Shown: one piece after another, positions 45,449 to 63,108 of the stretch
Position numbering within the stretch: the stretch's first letter is position 1
Layout: every line of letters starts with the position of its first letter
From: Pelodera strongyloides
Lineage: Eukaryota > Nematoda > Chromadorea > Rhabditida > Rhabditidae
Reading direction: 5' to 3'
NCBI GenBank assembly: GCA_036852015.1
Contig: JAANDG010000462.1
Span: 54,213 to 118,212, forward strand
DNA length: 64,000 nucleotides
The notes under the pieces: generated by a model
Told to the model about the DNA's origin: nothing
What the model saw: only the letters and a program-made list of their open reading frames with translations
Database searches by the model: none
Program-made: the position numbers and the translations under genes

Positions 45449-47698
45449 AAAAGTTAACAAAGATTGCATACTTATCCATTTAAAGGCACAGCACACGTAT
45501 GAGGATTTGTTTCGGGAATATCGTCTCCAAATTTGCATACTAAGCAAATTATACCTCATCTCTCATCGACAATATTTGTTCTTTTCTTATATAACTTATG
45601 CTGACAAAATAAAAATAAGTTCTCCAAATACAGTCAACACACGCATACGACACAAACATCATACAAAAATGAAGATGCACATCATGTACAACCATCCAGA
45701 GGCTGTATATTTCTCTGGAAGTCTCATGTTAGAATACTACCCTTTTTAGCATAATTACGCCTCCCATGCTATAGGCGCACTTCTGTCGACAGAAGTAAAT
45801 GTTGGTTAGAACGGCCTCGGAAATATTTCGTACACAAAATGAGTCGGACTGAAAGCAAACTTACTTATATGGTGACCGAACTTGCGTTCGTGATGCAGTA
45901 CAGAGGTCGTTTTCAACAACACTTACTCCTGTCAATGAATTTTAACCATCAAATAGGTACCAATATGTGACTGAAGTACATACCGAAACGACATAGCCGG
46001 CTTCACGCTGCCCGTGAAGACGGCTATGTCTGTATCCACTGCAATGGAGACGCGCAGTCGGTTTTCCATGTATTCACAGAACGGCTAGCCGGAACGGCTA
46101 TTTCTGTAGCCGGTTTGACACCACTCTAGAAGAGACCTCATTTTTTTTGAAATGCATGAAATAAGAAGGCATTTACACAAAAATGTCTTGTGTGGTTTAT
46201 TATGTGACGATAACCGTGAAGCTATCTTCTTGTAAGAGTGTCAGGCCTGTTAGTACATGCGTATGTATATGAAATTCCCAACATTATGCGCACCCTGGTA
46301 CAAATATTATTCGAATCAATTCCACAAATTCGAACATCTACCAAATATTAAACGAATATAATAAAAAAATTATTTGTGTTGCCGGTACCGGAAGCGTGAC
46401 ATACAATAATTCCAAATAAATAAGTCGAGCTCCGGGAGAGAGTTAAACGATTCAAGCCTATCCTATATACATCGGTGGCAATGCTGCGGGTTTTCCTATA
46501 GCATAGGTGACTTTTTGCTTTGAAGTAGAATTGTTCATATGATCTAAATGAAAGTCACCTGATGTTCTACAACTAACGATGGAAAGTTGAACCTCGTCGT
46601 AAGCAGTCTCGACAACAATTCTTATTGGTTATACTAAGGGACTTTTAAGACGTGTTCCCTAAAGAAAACTTGGCTAATATTTAATTCCAGAGTTATATTC
46701 TTTATCCTGGCATCAAAAAAGCCCTATGTAATCCATCACTAATTCATGTAAAGTCAGGGAAATCGCCTCCGGGCAAAAGGGGGCGGTCCTTGGATGACGG
46801 CCAGGAAAATATCCCTTTCATATCTGTAGATACATATACACAGAGACTTCAAGCATCAGCTAACTTAATCAATAACTATTTATTAAAGCCTAAGTTCCCT
46901 GAGGAATCCGACAAATGAGGTCATTCTCCGTAAGTTTTAAGCCGTTATTATTTCGTTTTGTTCAAGAAAGCGAAGTTCATCGGCCCGGTCTCATAAGCTG
47001 CATATATGTACCCTGACGACCTTCAAAAATTTCACATGTATTCTAGTTAGCATAGGCTTCAACTAATATTATATGCGACTGTGCGAAGGTGACATTTGAA
47101 GTGTAGATTATATGCGTTCTATTACACTACCTCAAGTCTAAAAAGTTGAGAGCCATAGTAAAGCCCTAGTAATTATTCAGCGACTTAACTTGTGGAGGAC
47201 TTTCAGACAAATGGTTGTTGTTGTGGTGGCCTTTCCGTCTGAACTCAGACGATTGCGAAAATCCAAACCTTATACTAATTCTATTGAGAACGTAGAACGA
47301 ATGACGCAGGAAGAACTATAATCTGCTAGGCTTGATGAATTAGCACCACTGCTTTGATATTGAATTCGCAGCGCTTCTTCATAGATGTGAAAGTAAATAA
47401 AAGTTTTCTGTCCGCGTATAATATGGATTGGCATAATAAGATGTTCAATTTCACTTATGATAGCCTTATGTCAGTGCAAACAACAAGTCAATAAAATCCT
47501 AGCAAACTATGAGTTTGTGAACCCTGCAATTTTCTTTCGTTCTCTAAGTCCATAAAAGAGGCGGGCCTTTTCTTTGAATCTTAGGGCCAGGAAGGCCCAT
47601 TGTTGGGTCTTGTATTCAAAATCGTAGAGACCCAAATATTCGCTTCATATTTCTACATCATTGAACAGCGTTCTCGATTTATAGATTCAATACCTAAC
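45449..47698. other. Intergenic region before the tubulin gene
   Basis: No confident gene. It contains the truncated GAGTGGTGTCAAA element (about 45993-46131) and dispersed repeat copy 2 at 47088-47225 (GAAGGTGACATTTGAAGTGT, then 69 inserted bases, then CTTGTGGAGGACTTTCAGAC). The tubulin promoter would be near 47500-47690; no motif can be named. Confidence 0.4.
45993..46131. mobile_element. Truncated copy of the GAGTGGTGTCAAA element
   Basis: CATAGCCGGCTTCACG, GTATCCACTGCAATGG, TGTATTCACAGA, CGGCTAGCCGG and the terminus GTTTGACACCACTCTA match, in reverse orientation, the left 140 bases of the element at 60755-61590. The other terminus is missing. Confidence 0.75.
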
Positions 47699-53403
<5,705 letters not shown>

Positions 53404-55038
53404 GGACACAATACTATATTTTTGTTATGTAAAGAATGCATTTTTGCTGATTTTATTTTTTAGGCCATTGCGATTGCACAATACTTGAGCTTTGAACAAA
53501 ATTACCTTGTAAAATATACCGTTAGTTTTTTTACGCTGCCATTGTAAGCTGATGAATTTTTTCTTCGACCAAAAATAAATTTGAATAAAGCTACCACATT
53601 TGTCTAGATTTCATTTTCTGCTGCAACAAATTGAAAATCATAAACAGAATTACGAGCATGAAAAGGTTTACCCATTAATAAAATATTGAATATTAATGAA
53701 GCGTATATGTTAGAGCAAACAGTGTAGTGAACATTTTTATTCGTCCATAATAGCAAAAAACATTGACACAATTTGAATAAATGTGATTGTCGGTATTATC
53801 TATGAAGCTCATTGATACTGGCCGAAACGCATCATTCTTTACTTCCTTGTAGCGCGTTTCTTCTTTGAACTATCTGTTTAGAATATTTGCTAGCAAACAA
53901 AAAGGCTGCCGATCAGCTAGCCTTACTTTTGATCTCAACAAGCCGAATCAAATGTATGTTCTTTATTTTCTCTTTCTTCGGTTTCGGCTACCCTACACCT
54001 ACAGTAGCTAAGAATATATTTCTGGAAATATTTGTCGCAAAATTCTGAAGCATTACAAATCAATATTATCATTTACCTTCGCATTACTTCGCCTTATTCC
54101 ACGCATACTTGAATACTGACACATTGGTTGGCAAATGTAGAGAACCGCACGTTTTGCACCTTTACATACTTACACCCTGCATCGTTCGGGCTTAATTTCT
54201 TTCAACCAAACAACGTTAAATTCGCATTATTTCCTCTTATTCCACGCGTATAGGTACTGTACTGTCGTACGTGAATACACTCGCTAGATTTGCACATATT
54301 GAAAAGCGCGCTTTTGTATTTTTCCTGCTTGGTTGACACCCCCCTTGACATCCGACCTATTGCACACTTTAAATCCTCATTCTCAATTCTTCACATTAAC
54401 GCTCATTATTCGGTGAGCCTGTACATTGACACTTGTGCTTGGTTGAAACAGGATGTTTGCCCCTTTGCACCCTTGGGCTCTCATCATCGCGCCATACATT
54501 CACAAGTATATTACCAAGAAACAAACGGGACAACCGCCAGTGTTATGCATAGACATAGCTGCTGAAACCGATTTTGGGCAGGACTCACAAAACACTGTAT
54601 TTATGTATATATTCTACGAAGGAGAGTTATTCAAAATCTTCGTAAACTACATCAATTACTGTGATTCGTATTTTTTGTTAGTTGGTCCAATGTAAACCAA
54701 TAGTGAATCACACTTGTCCAAAAGCGCCTTTTTATTTGTAATGGTCATTAACTGCAAACCAATAATGGTTCAAAAATACAAATACTGTTAGCTTGATGTA
54801 TCTTCAATAAACTGTTTATATAAATGCCTGGATTAGCAAGTATACAGCACGGTGTGCATCCATTTTCCACTACCCATCCTTAGTATTGTAAAAGAAAAAC
54901 TAGCAAAAATTGCGTCGGAGCACTAATTTAAGGTTTGCATTCCCGGTTTACTGTGCTCGTGGGGTACTAAAGCATATTTTCAATTCACAAAAAACCTTTT
55001 CATACAAACGCACTGGCAACTTCTTTAGACGGTCTAAA
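53404..55038. other. Intergenic region after tubulin
   Basis: AATAAA-like signal at 53574. Around 54080-54310 two diverged copies of a block with TTATTCCACGC-TA, GAATAC and TTTGCACAT/TTGGCAAAT are adjacent. Open frames at 54290-54695 lack splice or family support. Confidence 0.4.
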
Positions 55039-56043
55039 ATGGTGCTGACTCGTTCAATGACCCGTGCAGCAAACAATGTCAATGCTGTCAACTTGAGAGT
55101 CGCAGCTGGAGTAGCCGGTGCGGGAGCAGGAGCAGGATTGGGAGTGCAAGGAAGGGGTCGGCGTGTTGCCGCTAGGCGTATTCCCACCCAGCTGGGACAT
55201 GTCGGGCAGCCAACCATGGATGCCCCAATCCTGGCGGTACGTTTAAAATTGGTTAGACATTTTTACTGAGCACATCGTTGAATGTAATATGAATTTAGTT
55301 CAACCACACCAACACGCTCTTTCAGCAACGACGAATAAAAAATGATAAAGACTTTGCTACCTAATTCATGCTCGCCGAATAAAATGTGTTATCCATTGCA
55401 GCTCGTTGCGCTAACTGACTCCACTATGATGTCCACGTGCAGTGACGAGTTCATAGTGGAGCTGTGGAGAAATCGCACTAATGTCGCTGCGAGACTCCTC
55501 TTCCGTAATGAACGTCCGGTTGGTCAATTTATACATACTGTTCGATTAAAGCGAACGACAACACACACTCACAGAGATTCGGTAACACTCTATGAAAAAG
55601 TACTGCAGTTTGAAAAACATCGGGTTAGTACGTGTATTGCACGCATCTCTCTCGTCGGCTCTTCACGTTTTCTTTGCTGATTACATACGCATGCGTCCCG
55701 GAAATTCAAAAACATAGTATATGTTCATTTCAATACAATACAGAGAAAATTTAAGTATTTTTAATATGCTTACTTTTGTAAGGGATAAAGAGTCTTATAA
55801 TATAGTGTGGGCAGGTGAACATCGGTTCAACAACTAAGACCGCCCACAGGAATGAAAAGCCATATTGAAGAGATTTTTTGGACTTTAAATTTTTTTTCTT
55901 TTACCTACGCGTTTTTTTTTTCACTTTTCTTACCTTTAGAACCTAAGCTTGTTTTGAAGCCCGACGTGCAAAACCTCGTCGGCATTCCCTTTAAAGGGAT
56001 TATGTCCTCTAAAACCAGAGCCTTCTATTCCGGATCCCAATAA
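55039..56043 (+). CDS. Basic protein of unknown function (middle junction uncertain)
   Basis: Exon 55039-55236 (start MVLTRSMTRAANNVNAVNLR after a TTCTTTAG that could be a trans-splice acceptor), exon 55402-55581 (acceptor CCATTGCAG), last exon 55940-56043 (KLVLKPDVQNLVGIPFKGIM to a TAA). The N-terminal part has an Ala/Gly run (AGVAGAGAGAGLG) and RGRRVAARR, so it may bind nucleic acid or be organelle-targeted; both are guesses. The last exon needs phase 1, while the GTAACA donor at 55582 gives phase 0. A GTCAAT donor inside exon 2 after NERPV would fit. The alternative is a missing exon between 55582 and 55939. Confidence 0.5.
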
Positions 56044-56899
56044 TTCCTGCAAATGTACAGTGTTGTTAAGAATTACATTCTTTTTAGAACTTTTTATGGC
56101 AATATGCTGTGAAAATTTTTGGTGCAACCCAAGGAAGCTAGGACTTTTTAAATTCCGCGATTTCCCTCGCACGCCTTTCAACTGTTCCAGAGAACACCAA
56201 AACACACTCCGAGATGACATAACTCCCTCCGGACAAGATAATTTTGAACGGAAATGTTACTATATGAATACTATACTATATTATATGAGAAGTTACTATA
56301 TGAATGTTGACAACAAGTTTTGCCAGTAACAACCCGATAGCAATGTTGCCCTCCAGTTGCAACGCTACTATCAGGTTCAAAACATTACCCAGGCACTGTT
56401 GGGTCTGAAAGTGAACAATCGCTGATCACGGGAACTCTTCCAGTTATTAATTCTAAAAGAAAATACCTTGCAATCCTCGAAACTGGGGGTGCTCGTATAA
56501 TTTTGCCTTGTCGTTTTTTTTCTTATTTTTTTTCTTCATTTCATATTTTATGTTTACAACAGAGTAATGAATTGTCTGCTTGCTTTGAGATGCGCCTTCA
56601 AATTTTCCTTAAAAAACAATGCACAAAATTACAAAACGAGCTGAAAAGAGTGTAATTACAGGTCCGTGCCGCAAGAATGATAAGCTCCACCCTTCAAATG
56701 GGCTCTGCCCTCGCATCGAAATTGTGTGCAGGATACGACGGGCGGAAATTTGGCAGACTCACAGGCTGCTTGAGCAGAGTAAGTTATATTTTGAGTGAAT
56801 GCACGCAACGAGAAACGAACAACAAATTGCTGTTTAGCGTAGTGAACATGGTACGGTCGATATCCTTACCTTGAACTTGAATGAAGACCGTTATATCAG
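56044..56899. other. Intergenic, one exon-like segment
   Basis: 56662-56779 after AATTACAG is open (VRAARMISSTLQMGSALASK and onward) and meets GTAAGT, but neither neighbour joins it convincingly. The rest is AT-rich with no gene seen. Confidence 0.35.
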
Positions 56900-57960
56900 C
56901 TGTTGGCTCGCCAGCAGCTCAGTTTGCAACTGCGACCTTATTCCATTTCTACGAATGACTTGTTTGGAGTCTTTTCCCGATGTATGACGTTTGCAGCACG
57001 ATCAGGAAAGCGCTTGTCTACCATTTACCGGTGCATTGCTCGTTGTGTGACATTAGGATTTTTCATCTTTCTTTCTCATGCATCAGGTTCCGTAGCAAAG
57101 GTCATTGCAGGCAGAACATTCGTGTTAAACCTTCCACTTTTTTGACAGCTTGACTTCGATGAGCCTTCTCGTAGCTACCATAAAGTCTCCCAGACTTTTT
57201 ACGCCCAGATGGACTCTTGACCGATTAGCGACCTTATTCCAATTTGTTCGTCGAAGATTTTCTGCTTTGGATATGAGAACCACATCCTGGGCAACCAGAG
57301 GAAATGTAGTGTTGCTCCGTCAATGTCATAACTACCGGACATGTTGGTCTCTCAAAGCACATTCCAGAGAAGCAGATAACAAGGTCGGCGAAACGACTGT
57401 TTGACTCCGCGTTCAACGGGCACCTGACTCCGCGTTCAACGGGTACTGGCGCGGCAAGAAGGAGTTGAATGTAAGTGGCGCACTGTGCATACATCTCGTA
57501 GATCATAGATGTGACATAGCTCGCGGCATTTCGTGATGCTTCAGAGCATTGAGGACCTTATGCTTCTCATGAACCAAAAGGCTTTTTTGAAGTGGACAAA
57601 TAACATACAGTGGAGCACTTATACTCCCTAGGCCGCTCGATAACTTAACACACAGTGTGAATGCGGTCAATAGTAGAGTACCCGCCTCGGTACGCTGCCT
57701 GCTCTCTTATATTGTCTTCTGCCAGCCACTTGCTGTTGCGGTTCAGGATAACGCGAGAAAACAGGTTCGCCAGATGCGACTTCAAAGCAACAGGACGATA
57801 GTTGTTTATGTCCTTTTTGCTTCCATTCTAATGGATCAGAATGGTATTGCACCTTTCCACTCCTCAGGGACACTCGCATTGAGTGCAGCCTACAGACATC
57901 CAAATGGCGGACCCCGGAGCGTACTTGAGTAGAGCAATGGAAATTCCATCATTGCTAGGA
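56900..57960 (-). mobile_element. Decayed RTE-type non-LTR retrotransposon fragment
   Basis: On the minus strand, translated pieces match the reverse-transcriptase region of RTE-clade LINEs: EEWK near 57860, then KKDINNYRPVALKSHLANLF, SRVILNRN and EQAAYRGGYSTIDRI at about 57660-57815. Further 3', near 56960-57060, TQRAMHR, MVDKRFPDRAANVIHREKTP fits the conserved TQRAMERRM region. In-frame stops and frame changes separate the pieces, and the centre of the RT domain is missing or unrecognisable, so the copy is dead. Plus-strand open frames here are shadows. Confidence 0.7.
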
Positions 57961-58029
57961 GCCCTGTGTTGGGCGTTCTCTTCAACTCATTTTCCTCGCT
58001 CTCTATGAACTCCGGTGCCAATGCGTACG

Positions 58030-58329
58030 GCTTCGTAACAAGGTTTCACTAATATGGTGTAGTTTATAATTACCCGTATAGCGGTTGATAATAAATACCC
58101 TGCCTGCAGTGATAAACCACCACACGCCAGGTGCAATACTGCAGGCTGTTTATTCTCCATCCCTGCAGTACACGTGCCCCGGCGATGGGCGATGCAATTT
58201 ACAAAATTCATTACCATTGATTTCTCTTCTATGTCTTTTTAATGACTGTTCCTTCTTTTATAAATGTTCTTGTATTTAATAAAAATCGAATGAAAAAGTT
58301 GAATTTGTAGTGACTGCGTCCCTTTAAAG
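58030..58329. mobile_element. Truncated copy of the CGCAGTCACTAC MITE family
   Basis: The right end (GAATTTGTAGTGACTGCGTC, then CCTTTAAA) and internal blocks TATAATTACCCGTATAG, AATAAATACCCTGC, CAGTGATAAACCAC and CTGCAGGCTGTT match the element at 63109-63540 in reverse orientation. A matching left end was not found. Confidence 0.7.
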
Positions 58330-59022
58330 GGTGAGGTCCACCCCCGAAAACAAAAAAAGTTATTATTTTTATTAGATTCCCCGTGTCTGTATCTACCAGA
58401 AAAACCAAAACAAATTTAACAGAAAATTATTTCCAACGAAATGTTGAGCAAAAAACGGCACTGCAGTGGGGTGCATGATAAACCGCACTCTCGCGACCGT
58501 CTGGGAACTAAACAAGGGCGGGAATATGACTGTGCGTCTGTTGCTTTTTTAATCCATGCGTTTTATTTTATTTTCCAAGCTAAACAACCCATATTTAATC
58601 CCGTCTTCGTCATTTGTATGATTCCGTAGTTATTTTTAACTTTTAAATTTAAATTTTTTTTGTTTGTTATTTTTTCGAAATTTTTTTCTTCACAGCCAGA
58701 ACGTAAAAGAATTACCAGACTACCGTAATCAGCGGTACTCAAGGTGGACCATTTATTGCTCGATATTTCGTGGAAATAACTTTCTGTCAAATTTGTTTCA
58801 GTTTTGTCAAATTTGTTTAAGTCAGCGGTAAACTACAAAGATAAATTGTGAAATGCAAAAATCCACATACTTCGTTACGAATTCTTTTTGGGACGATGTT
58901 TGTTCGTCACAAATAATATGTTTAGTTAAATGAAGAGCACATTTTAACACTTTTGACAAAGCTTCGTTCAGTATTTGGAGTTTCCCAGTGAAGGAAATCG
59001 TTGGGATTTGAAGAGGTCGTTT
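58330..59022. other. Region upstream of the Ser-rich protein gene
   Basis: Begins with TTTAAAGGGTGAGGTCCACC, resembling the terminus of the TTTAAAGG foldback set; a weak inverse (CAAGGTGGACC) lies near 58740, so a decayed element is possible. TTTCCCAG at 58988 is a candidate trans-splice acceptor 34 bases before the start codon. Confidence 0.4.
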
Positions 59023-62020
59023 ATGACGACGGATTTGAACGTGACCCTGTGGAATAAGCTTCGTGATGCTCTGGCTATGCAAGATTCCGAGCACATAAAA
59101 CTTGTAAGTCCCTGAAATAAGTTGTGGTCACTTTACTATTTATGCGATCATTTTTTTCGAATATAAATGCGAGCAGTCTAAAAGAATACATCAACCGAAA
59201 AAGCACATTCCACGGGACGGAATAGACAAGAATTTTACATCATCACCTTCAGTGGGGAGACATGTTGTCTGACGTAACTGGCGTTCCCAGCAACCTGGAA
59301 GTTGGAAGAAATCCAAATGCAAATGGTAAGGTTACCTTTATATTAAAAACCGATATGTAATGAAATTAAGGATGGTAAATCATGTAGCCACAATAATCCC
59401 ACAAGGAATGAACTAGAGGATGATCATGCATCCTGGGCTCCTTGCCACGGCATAATTCGAGATTTAGGGTAAAACGTTTATCGACGGATTAAGTATGAGC
59501 GGCTATTGCATCTTTTAGGAAATTCAAAGTGTCGCGCCCTAGGAAATAGCTACCAACTACTCGGTTTCTCAATTTTCCAGACCGTTCTTTTTTGGCTATA
59601 GGTGAAATTATCCGAAAACATCCGGGGAAAAATATCAACGATGCATGATCACGTCAATAATGCATTTTAAGACGCTTTTTGACTCCTTTCTGAGCAATAT
59701 GGAACCTGGATTTACTTAGCTTATGATAAGTACATTGTAACGATTGTGACAAATGTTGTTTATACATCCATCTTTAGGGGCGCGTCGTCGTCGCCACTCG
59801 TCTTCTTCAAGCCTGACAGGCAGAAGCTCTTCGGCTTCATCATTGGACACGACTCAATCCGCCTCTGCCACGTAAGCTTCGCCGTTAATATTTTGCAATA
59901 ATGTGCATTTCGCATGATACGTCGAGGCATTCACGTTTTCATTGTTCCTGTGAGTAATGGGAGATTTCTAGGGGTTCGTCCAATTCGTCTTCTGCAAGTA
60001 ATGTTGGCAATGGTGGCAATGGACTGATCCCTGGCTTTGGAGGGGCCGGACAGAGCTCGCCTAGCTCATCTAGTGGCGATTCATCCCAGCAGCCCAGTAA
60101 ACACTGCGTTCATTTTTTGGCTACCTGTCACGAACTGTACCGTTCCTTACCTTCTTTAAACAATATGCGCAATTACCTCCGTTTTAAAGGAACCCAGTCA
60201 CGATATTTTCGCAATCTTTATTTGATTTTCAATAAATATAGGAAGTTATGAAAGAAAGTTCGGTACGAGTTCGAAGTAAACAAACTCGGGGAGATAGATA
60301 CTCGACTACAGTAGATACTCAATTGCCCGGAAAGAGGCTCATTATATAAGTACTGTACTGCAGGATATCCATACATATAAATAAATACCCTGCAGTACTA
60401 CTCCGTTATGATATGGTGACACTGCAGGGTATCCATTCTCGGCGCAACCCAGGCAATTGCTTTCCTTCACAATATATGGTTATCCAGTAACTCCTATTCT
60501 CGGCGAGTTATCTCACTGAGTTCGTTTCTCTCTAACTTCACATTTTGCCATATTTTTTCACATTTTCCTATATTTTATGACAACCAAAAAAAGAACTATC
60601 GTGAATGCGTTCCTTAAAAGGTGCGATGCACATTCATCTCTATAATCTGTTAATCTAATCTAGGCCCACCCAAAAGGCAGCGACTTATGTGCCAGACAGC
60701 CGCAGGTGAGACACTGGTTCTGTATCCTCCTCATATTATTCGAGAAACCTTCAAGTAGAGTGGTGTCAAATCGGCTACAGAAATAGCCGAGCCGGCTAGC
60801 CGCTCTGTGAATACACGGAAAGCCGGCTTTGCGCGTATTCATTGCAGTGGATACAGACATAGCCGGCTTCACGGGTAGCCACTGCAGCGGCTACGCACCG
60901 AGCCGCATATCTGCTCAGTTGTAAAGATGGCTACTCGACAAGTCGAATAACAGTATTTGGATACATAAATATTCGGCTATTTTAAATGAAAACATATGAA
61001 TTTTCGGGTTTTTTTTCTGAAATTAGCACGGTTTTGCCCATAAAGCACCAAAACCACCGTAATATTATAGTAGAAACAATCTTAGATCGGAAATCGATCG
61101 AAAACTACTTTTTTTATCGGGCCCAAAAATGTCATTATTTAATAGTTATATTGTGTTTTATTAGAAAATTTGCCATTATTTGAGTTTATATTGTGTTCAA
61201 ATTATAAACAGTTGCATTATTTGTCGTTAGGCAGCTGTTTGCGCATTTTGGATCCATCTTAGCGTATATTTTTCTTGTTTGACGCATGCTTTTTGCACAA
61301 TGACATCGTATTTTGAAATTTGCGATAAATAATTGGTGTTTTTCACCTCTTTTCAAAAAATAATATTTAGCTGCTTAGAATAGCCGACTATTCACGCTGC
61401 TAATGGATTGGCTAACAGCCATAGCCGCTCTTTGTTCAAGAAACGGCTATGGATATAGCCGTAGCCGCACGATTCTTTGGTAGCGACTACGGCTATAGCC
61501 GTAGCCACGCCCTGACAGAAAAGCGGCTCGGCTAGAAAACCGCATGATGCGTAGCCGACTGCAAAAATAGCCGTTTTGACACCACTCTACAAGTGTATAC
61601 GTTCCACTGCAGAAAACTAGTGGTGCACACTCAGCACTGTTAACTTTAATATTATCATGTCTGCCACTTGTTTATTGATTTTTTTTTGTGAGTGAGTTAG
61701 CAAATTCATACTATGTGATGTGCGACTTACCTAGGACATAAATTTAATAGTATCATTATGTACAATTTTGTCTATTAGTTAAATTCAGAAATGAACTGAA
61801 CACCGTTGCACCGTTTCTGCGGAGTCGGTTGATACAACCCTACTCTTTTTATTTTTACCTTTATCTAGGACGGCCAGCGGCGAACAATGTCTCCACAAGT
61901 TCGTCGAGCAACCAAGATCCTTCTGACATGAGCTACAGTATCGCACCGTCGCCAATTCCATCTACTGGTACATTTAATTTGGAGCAATTAAATAAGAGCT
62001 TAAAGAGATTAATTATTTGA
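59023..62020 (+). CDS. Ser-rich basic protein, 188 aa, unrecognised
   Basis: Six exons: 59023-59103, 59253-59325, 59778-59871, 59972-60096, 60664-60705 and 61869-62020; all junctions in phase, AATAAA at 62034. The N-terminus (MTTDLNVTLWNKLRDALAMQ, then WGDMLSDVTGVPSNLEVG) may form a small folded or helical unit. It is followed by ARRRRHSSSSSLTGRSSSAS and a Ser/Gly/Asn-rich low-complexity region, the basic stretch PPKRQR, and a C-terminal NLEQLNKSLKRLII helix. RRRR and PPKRQR could act as nuclear localisation signals (inference). The 42-base exon 5 was placed because TAATCTAG and GTGAGA flank an in-phase open segment; without it the frame also holds. Introns 4 and 5 each contain a foldback element. 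Confidence 0.65.
60182..60620. mobile_element. Foldback MITE ending TTTTAAAGGAACCCAGTCAC
   Basis: The left end TTTTAAAGGAACCCAGTCAC (then GATA) is mirrored by TATCGTGAATGCGTTCCTTA (then AAAG). Internal CTGCAGGGTATCCAT blocks recall the 63109-63540 element. There is no coding capacity. It lies in intron 4 of the Ser-rich protein gene. Confidence 0.82.
60755..61590. mobile_element. Foldback element with GTAGAGTGGTGTCAAA termini and GGCTATAGCC-rich interior
   Basis: GTAGAGTGGTGTCAAATCGG and CCGTTTTGACACCACTCTAC are terminal inverted repeats about 836 bases apart. Both ends are dense in GGCTA/TAGCC motifs (ATAGCCGTAGCC, GGCTATGGATATAGCCGTAG, TAGCCGAGCCGGCTAGCCG) that can pair with one another. 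The centre is AT-rich. It lies in intron 5 of the Ser-rich protein gene; a partial copy is at 45993-46131. Confidence 0.85.
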
Positions 62021-62192
62021 TAGGTTTAAGTTGAATAAAAGTGCTATGTTAAACAATATATATTCCCAATACTTGACATGATGCTGTAGGCAGTCTATTG
62101 TTATAATATGGCAAGAATTCAGTTCTCCACGATGCGTGTCAAAAACTGGCCATTATTTCGCTTTAAGAGATGAAAGGAAATTTTTCAAGGGA

Positions 62193-62702
62193 CGGGGTCA
62201 CTTCAATTGGTAGAATTGAAGCACTACACCCTCTATTGAAGAACACTACCTCTTTTTGAAAAATATTACCCCATGCAAAATAATATCCCCATTTTACAAA
62301 ATACTACCCCGATGTCTTTTCAAAATACTACCCATTTCTAGTGGTGGTAGTGTTATTCAATTGGTGGGGTAGTCAGAGGTAGGCATATTCAATGGTTGGG
62401 AAGTCGTATTCAATGGTAGGGTAGTCATATTCAATTGGTGGGGGTAGCATTTTGTAATTTTTCCCACGGGGTAGTAAAAGGCAATAGGTGGGGGGTAATC
62501 TTTTGTAAGGGGGGTAGTATTTTCACATGTAGCGGTAGCATAATTCAAGATTACCTACAGAATATCAGAAGGTTGTTGGGGGTAGTACTTTGCATGCTAC
62601 AAAATGCCACCCCCATACATTTGGGGTAGTATATTTCAAATTTGGGTAATATTCTTCAGTGGGGTAGTATTCTTCAATTTTACCACTTCAACTCACCCCG
62701 TG
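62193..62702. mobile_element. Foldback element with inverted ACTACCCC / GGGGTAGT arrays
   Basis: The termini GGGACGGGGTCACTTCAATT and, reversed, CACGGGGTGAGTTGAAGTGG match partly. The left half carries repeated AATACTACCCC-type motifs and the right half GGGGTAGTATT-type motifs in opposite orientation, about ten of each, spaced 20-35 bases. Confidence 0.7.
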
Positions 62703-63105
62703 TTTATTTCTGATATGTGTAGTTCACCAAATAAAACTCACAATCAGTACAAAAAGTTTGGATAACAGCGTTTGTAGCCTTGATATTGGAAAGCCTTAAA
62801 TATGAATCCCCTTCTATTAGACAGCTGGTGCACAGCAACCGGCAGGAAAATAGCGCTATAGCGTCAAATAAAGATGTTGAGATAACAACAAAATGAGAGT
62901 GATTTCTTTCCCTACCTCTCCTTGCCTATAGCGTTATTTTCCTGCAGGCTACTGTGCAGCAGCTGTCGAATAGAACAGGGATTCATATCAAGTCTATCCA
63001 ATATCAGCGAACTAGAAATTCTGGGATCCTTAATTTGGAAACTTTTTGGATTGATTGTGATTTTTAATTGGTGAACTACACATATCAAAAATAAACAAAT
63101 GTATG
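62700..63105. mobile_element. Long hairpin (foldback element, arms about 180 bases)
   Basis: GTTTATTTCTGATATGTGTA-GTTCACCAA and onward through GATATTGGAAAGCC, GAATCCCCTTCTATTAGACA, GCTGGTGCACAGCAACCGGC and AGGAAAATAGCGCTATAG is repeated in reverse complement from 62930 to 63100 (CTATAGCGTTATTTTCCTGC and so on). The loop is about 60 bases. Confidence 0.85.
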
Positions 63106-63108
63106 ATT

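Noticed and set aside
57150..57932. Plus-strand genes of 80-90 codons
   Set aside because: They are antisense to the decayed RTE element, whose minus-strand reading shows recognisable reverse-transcriptase motifs.
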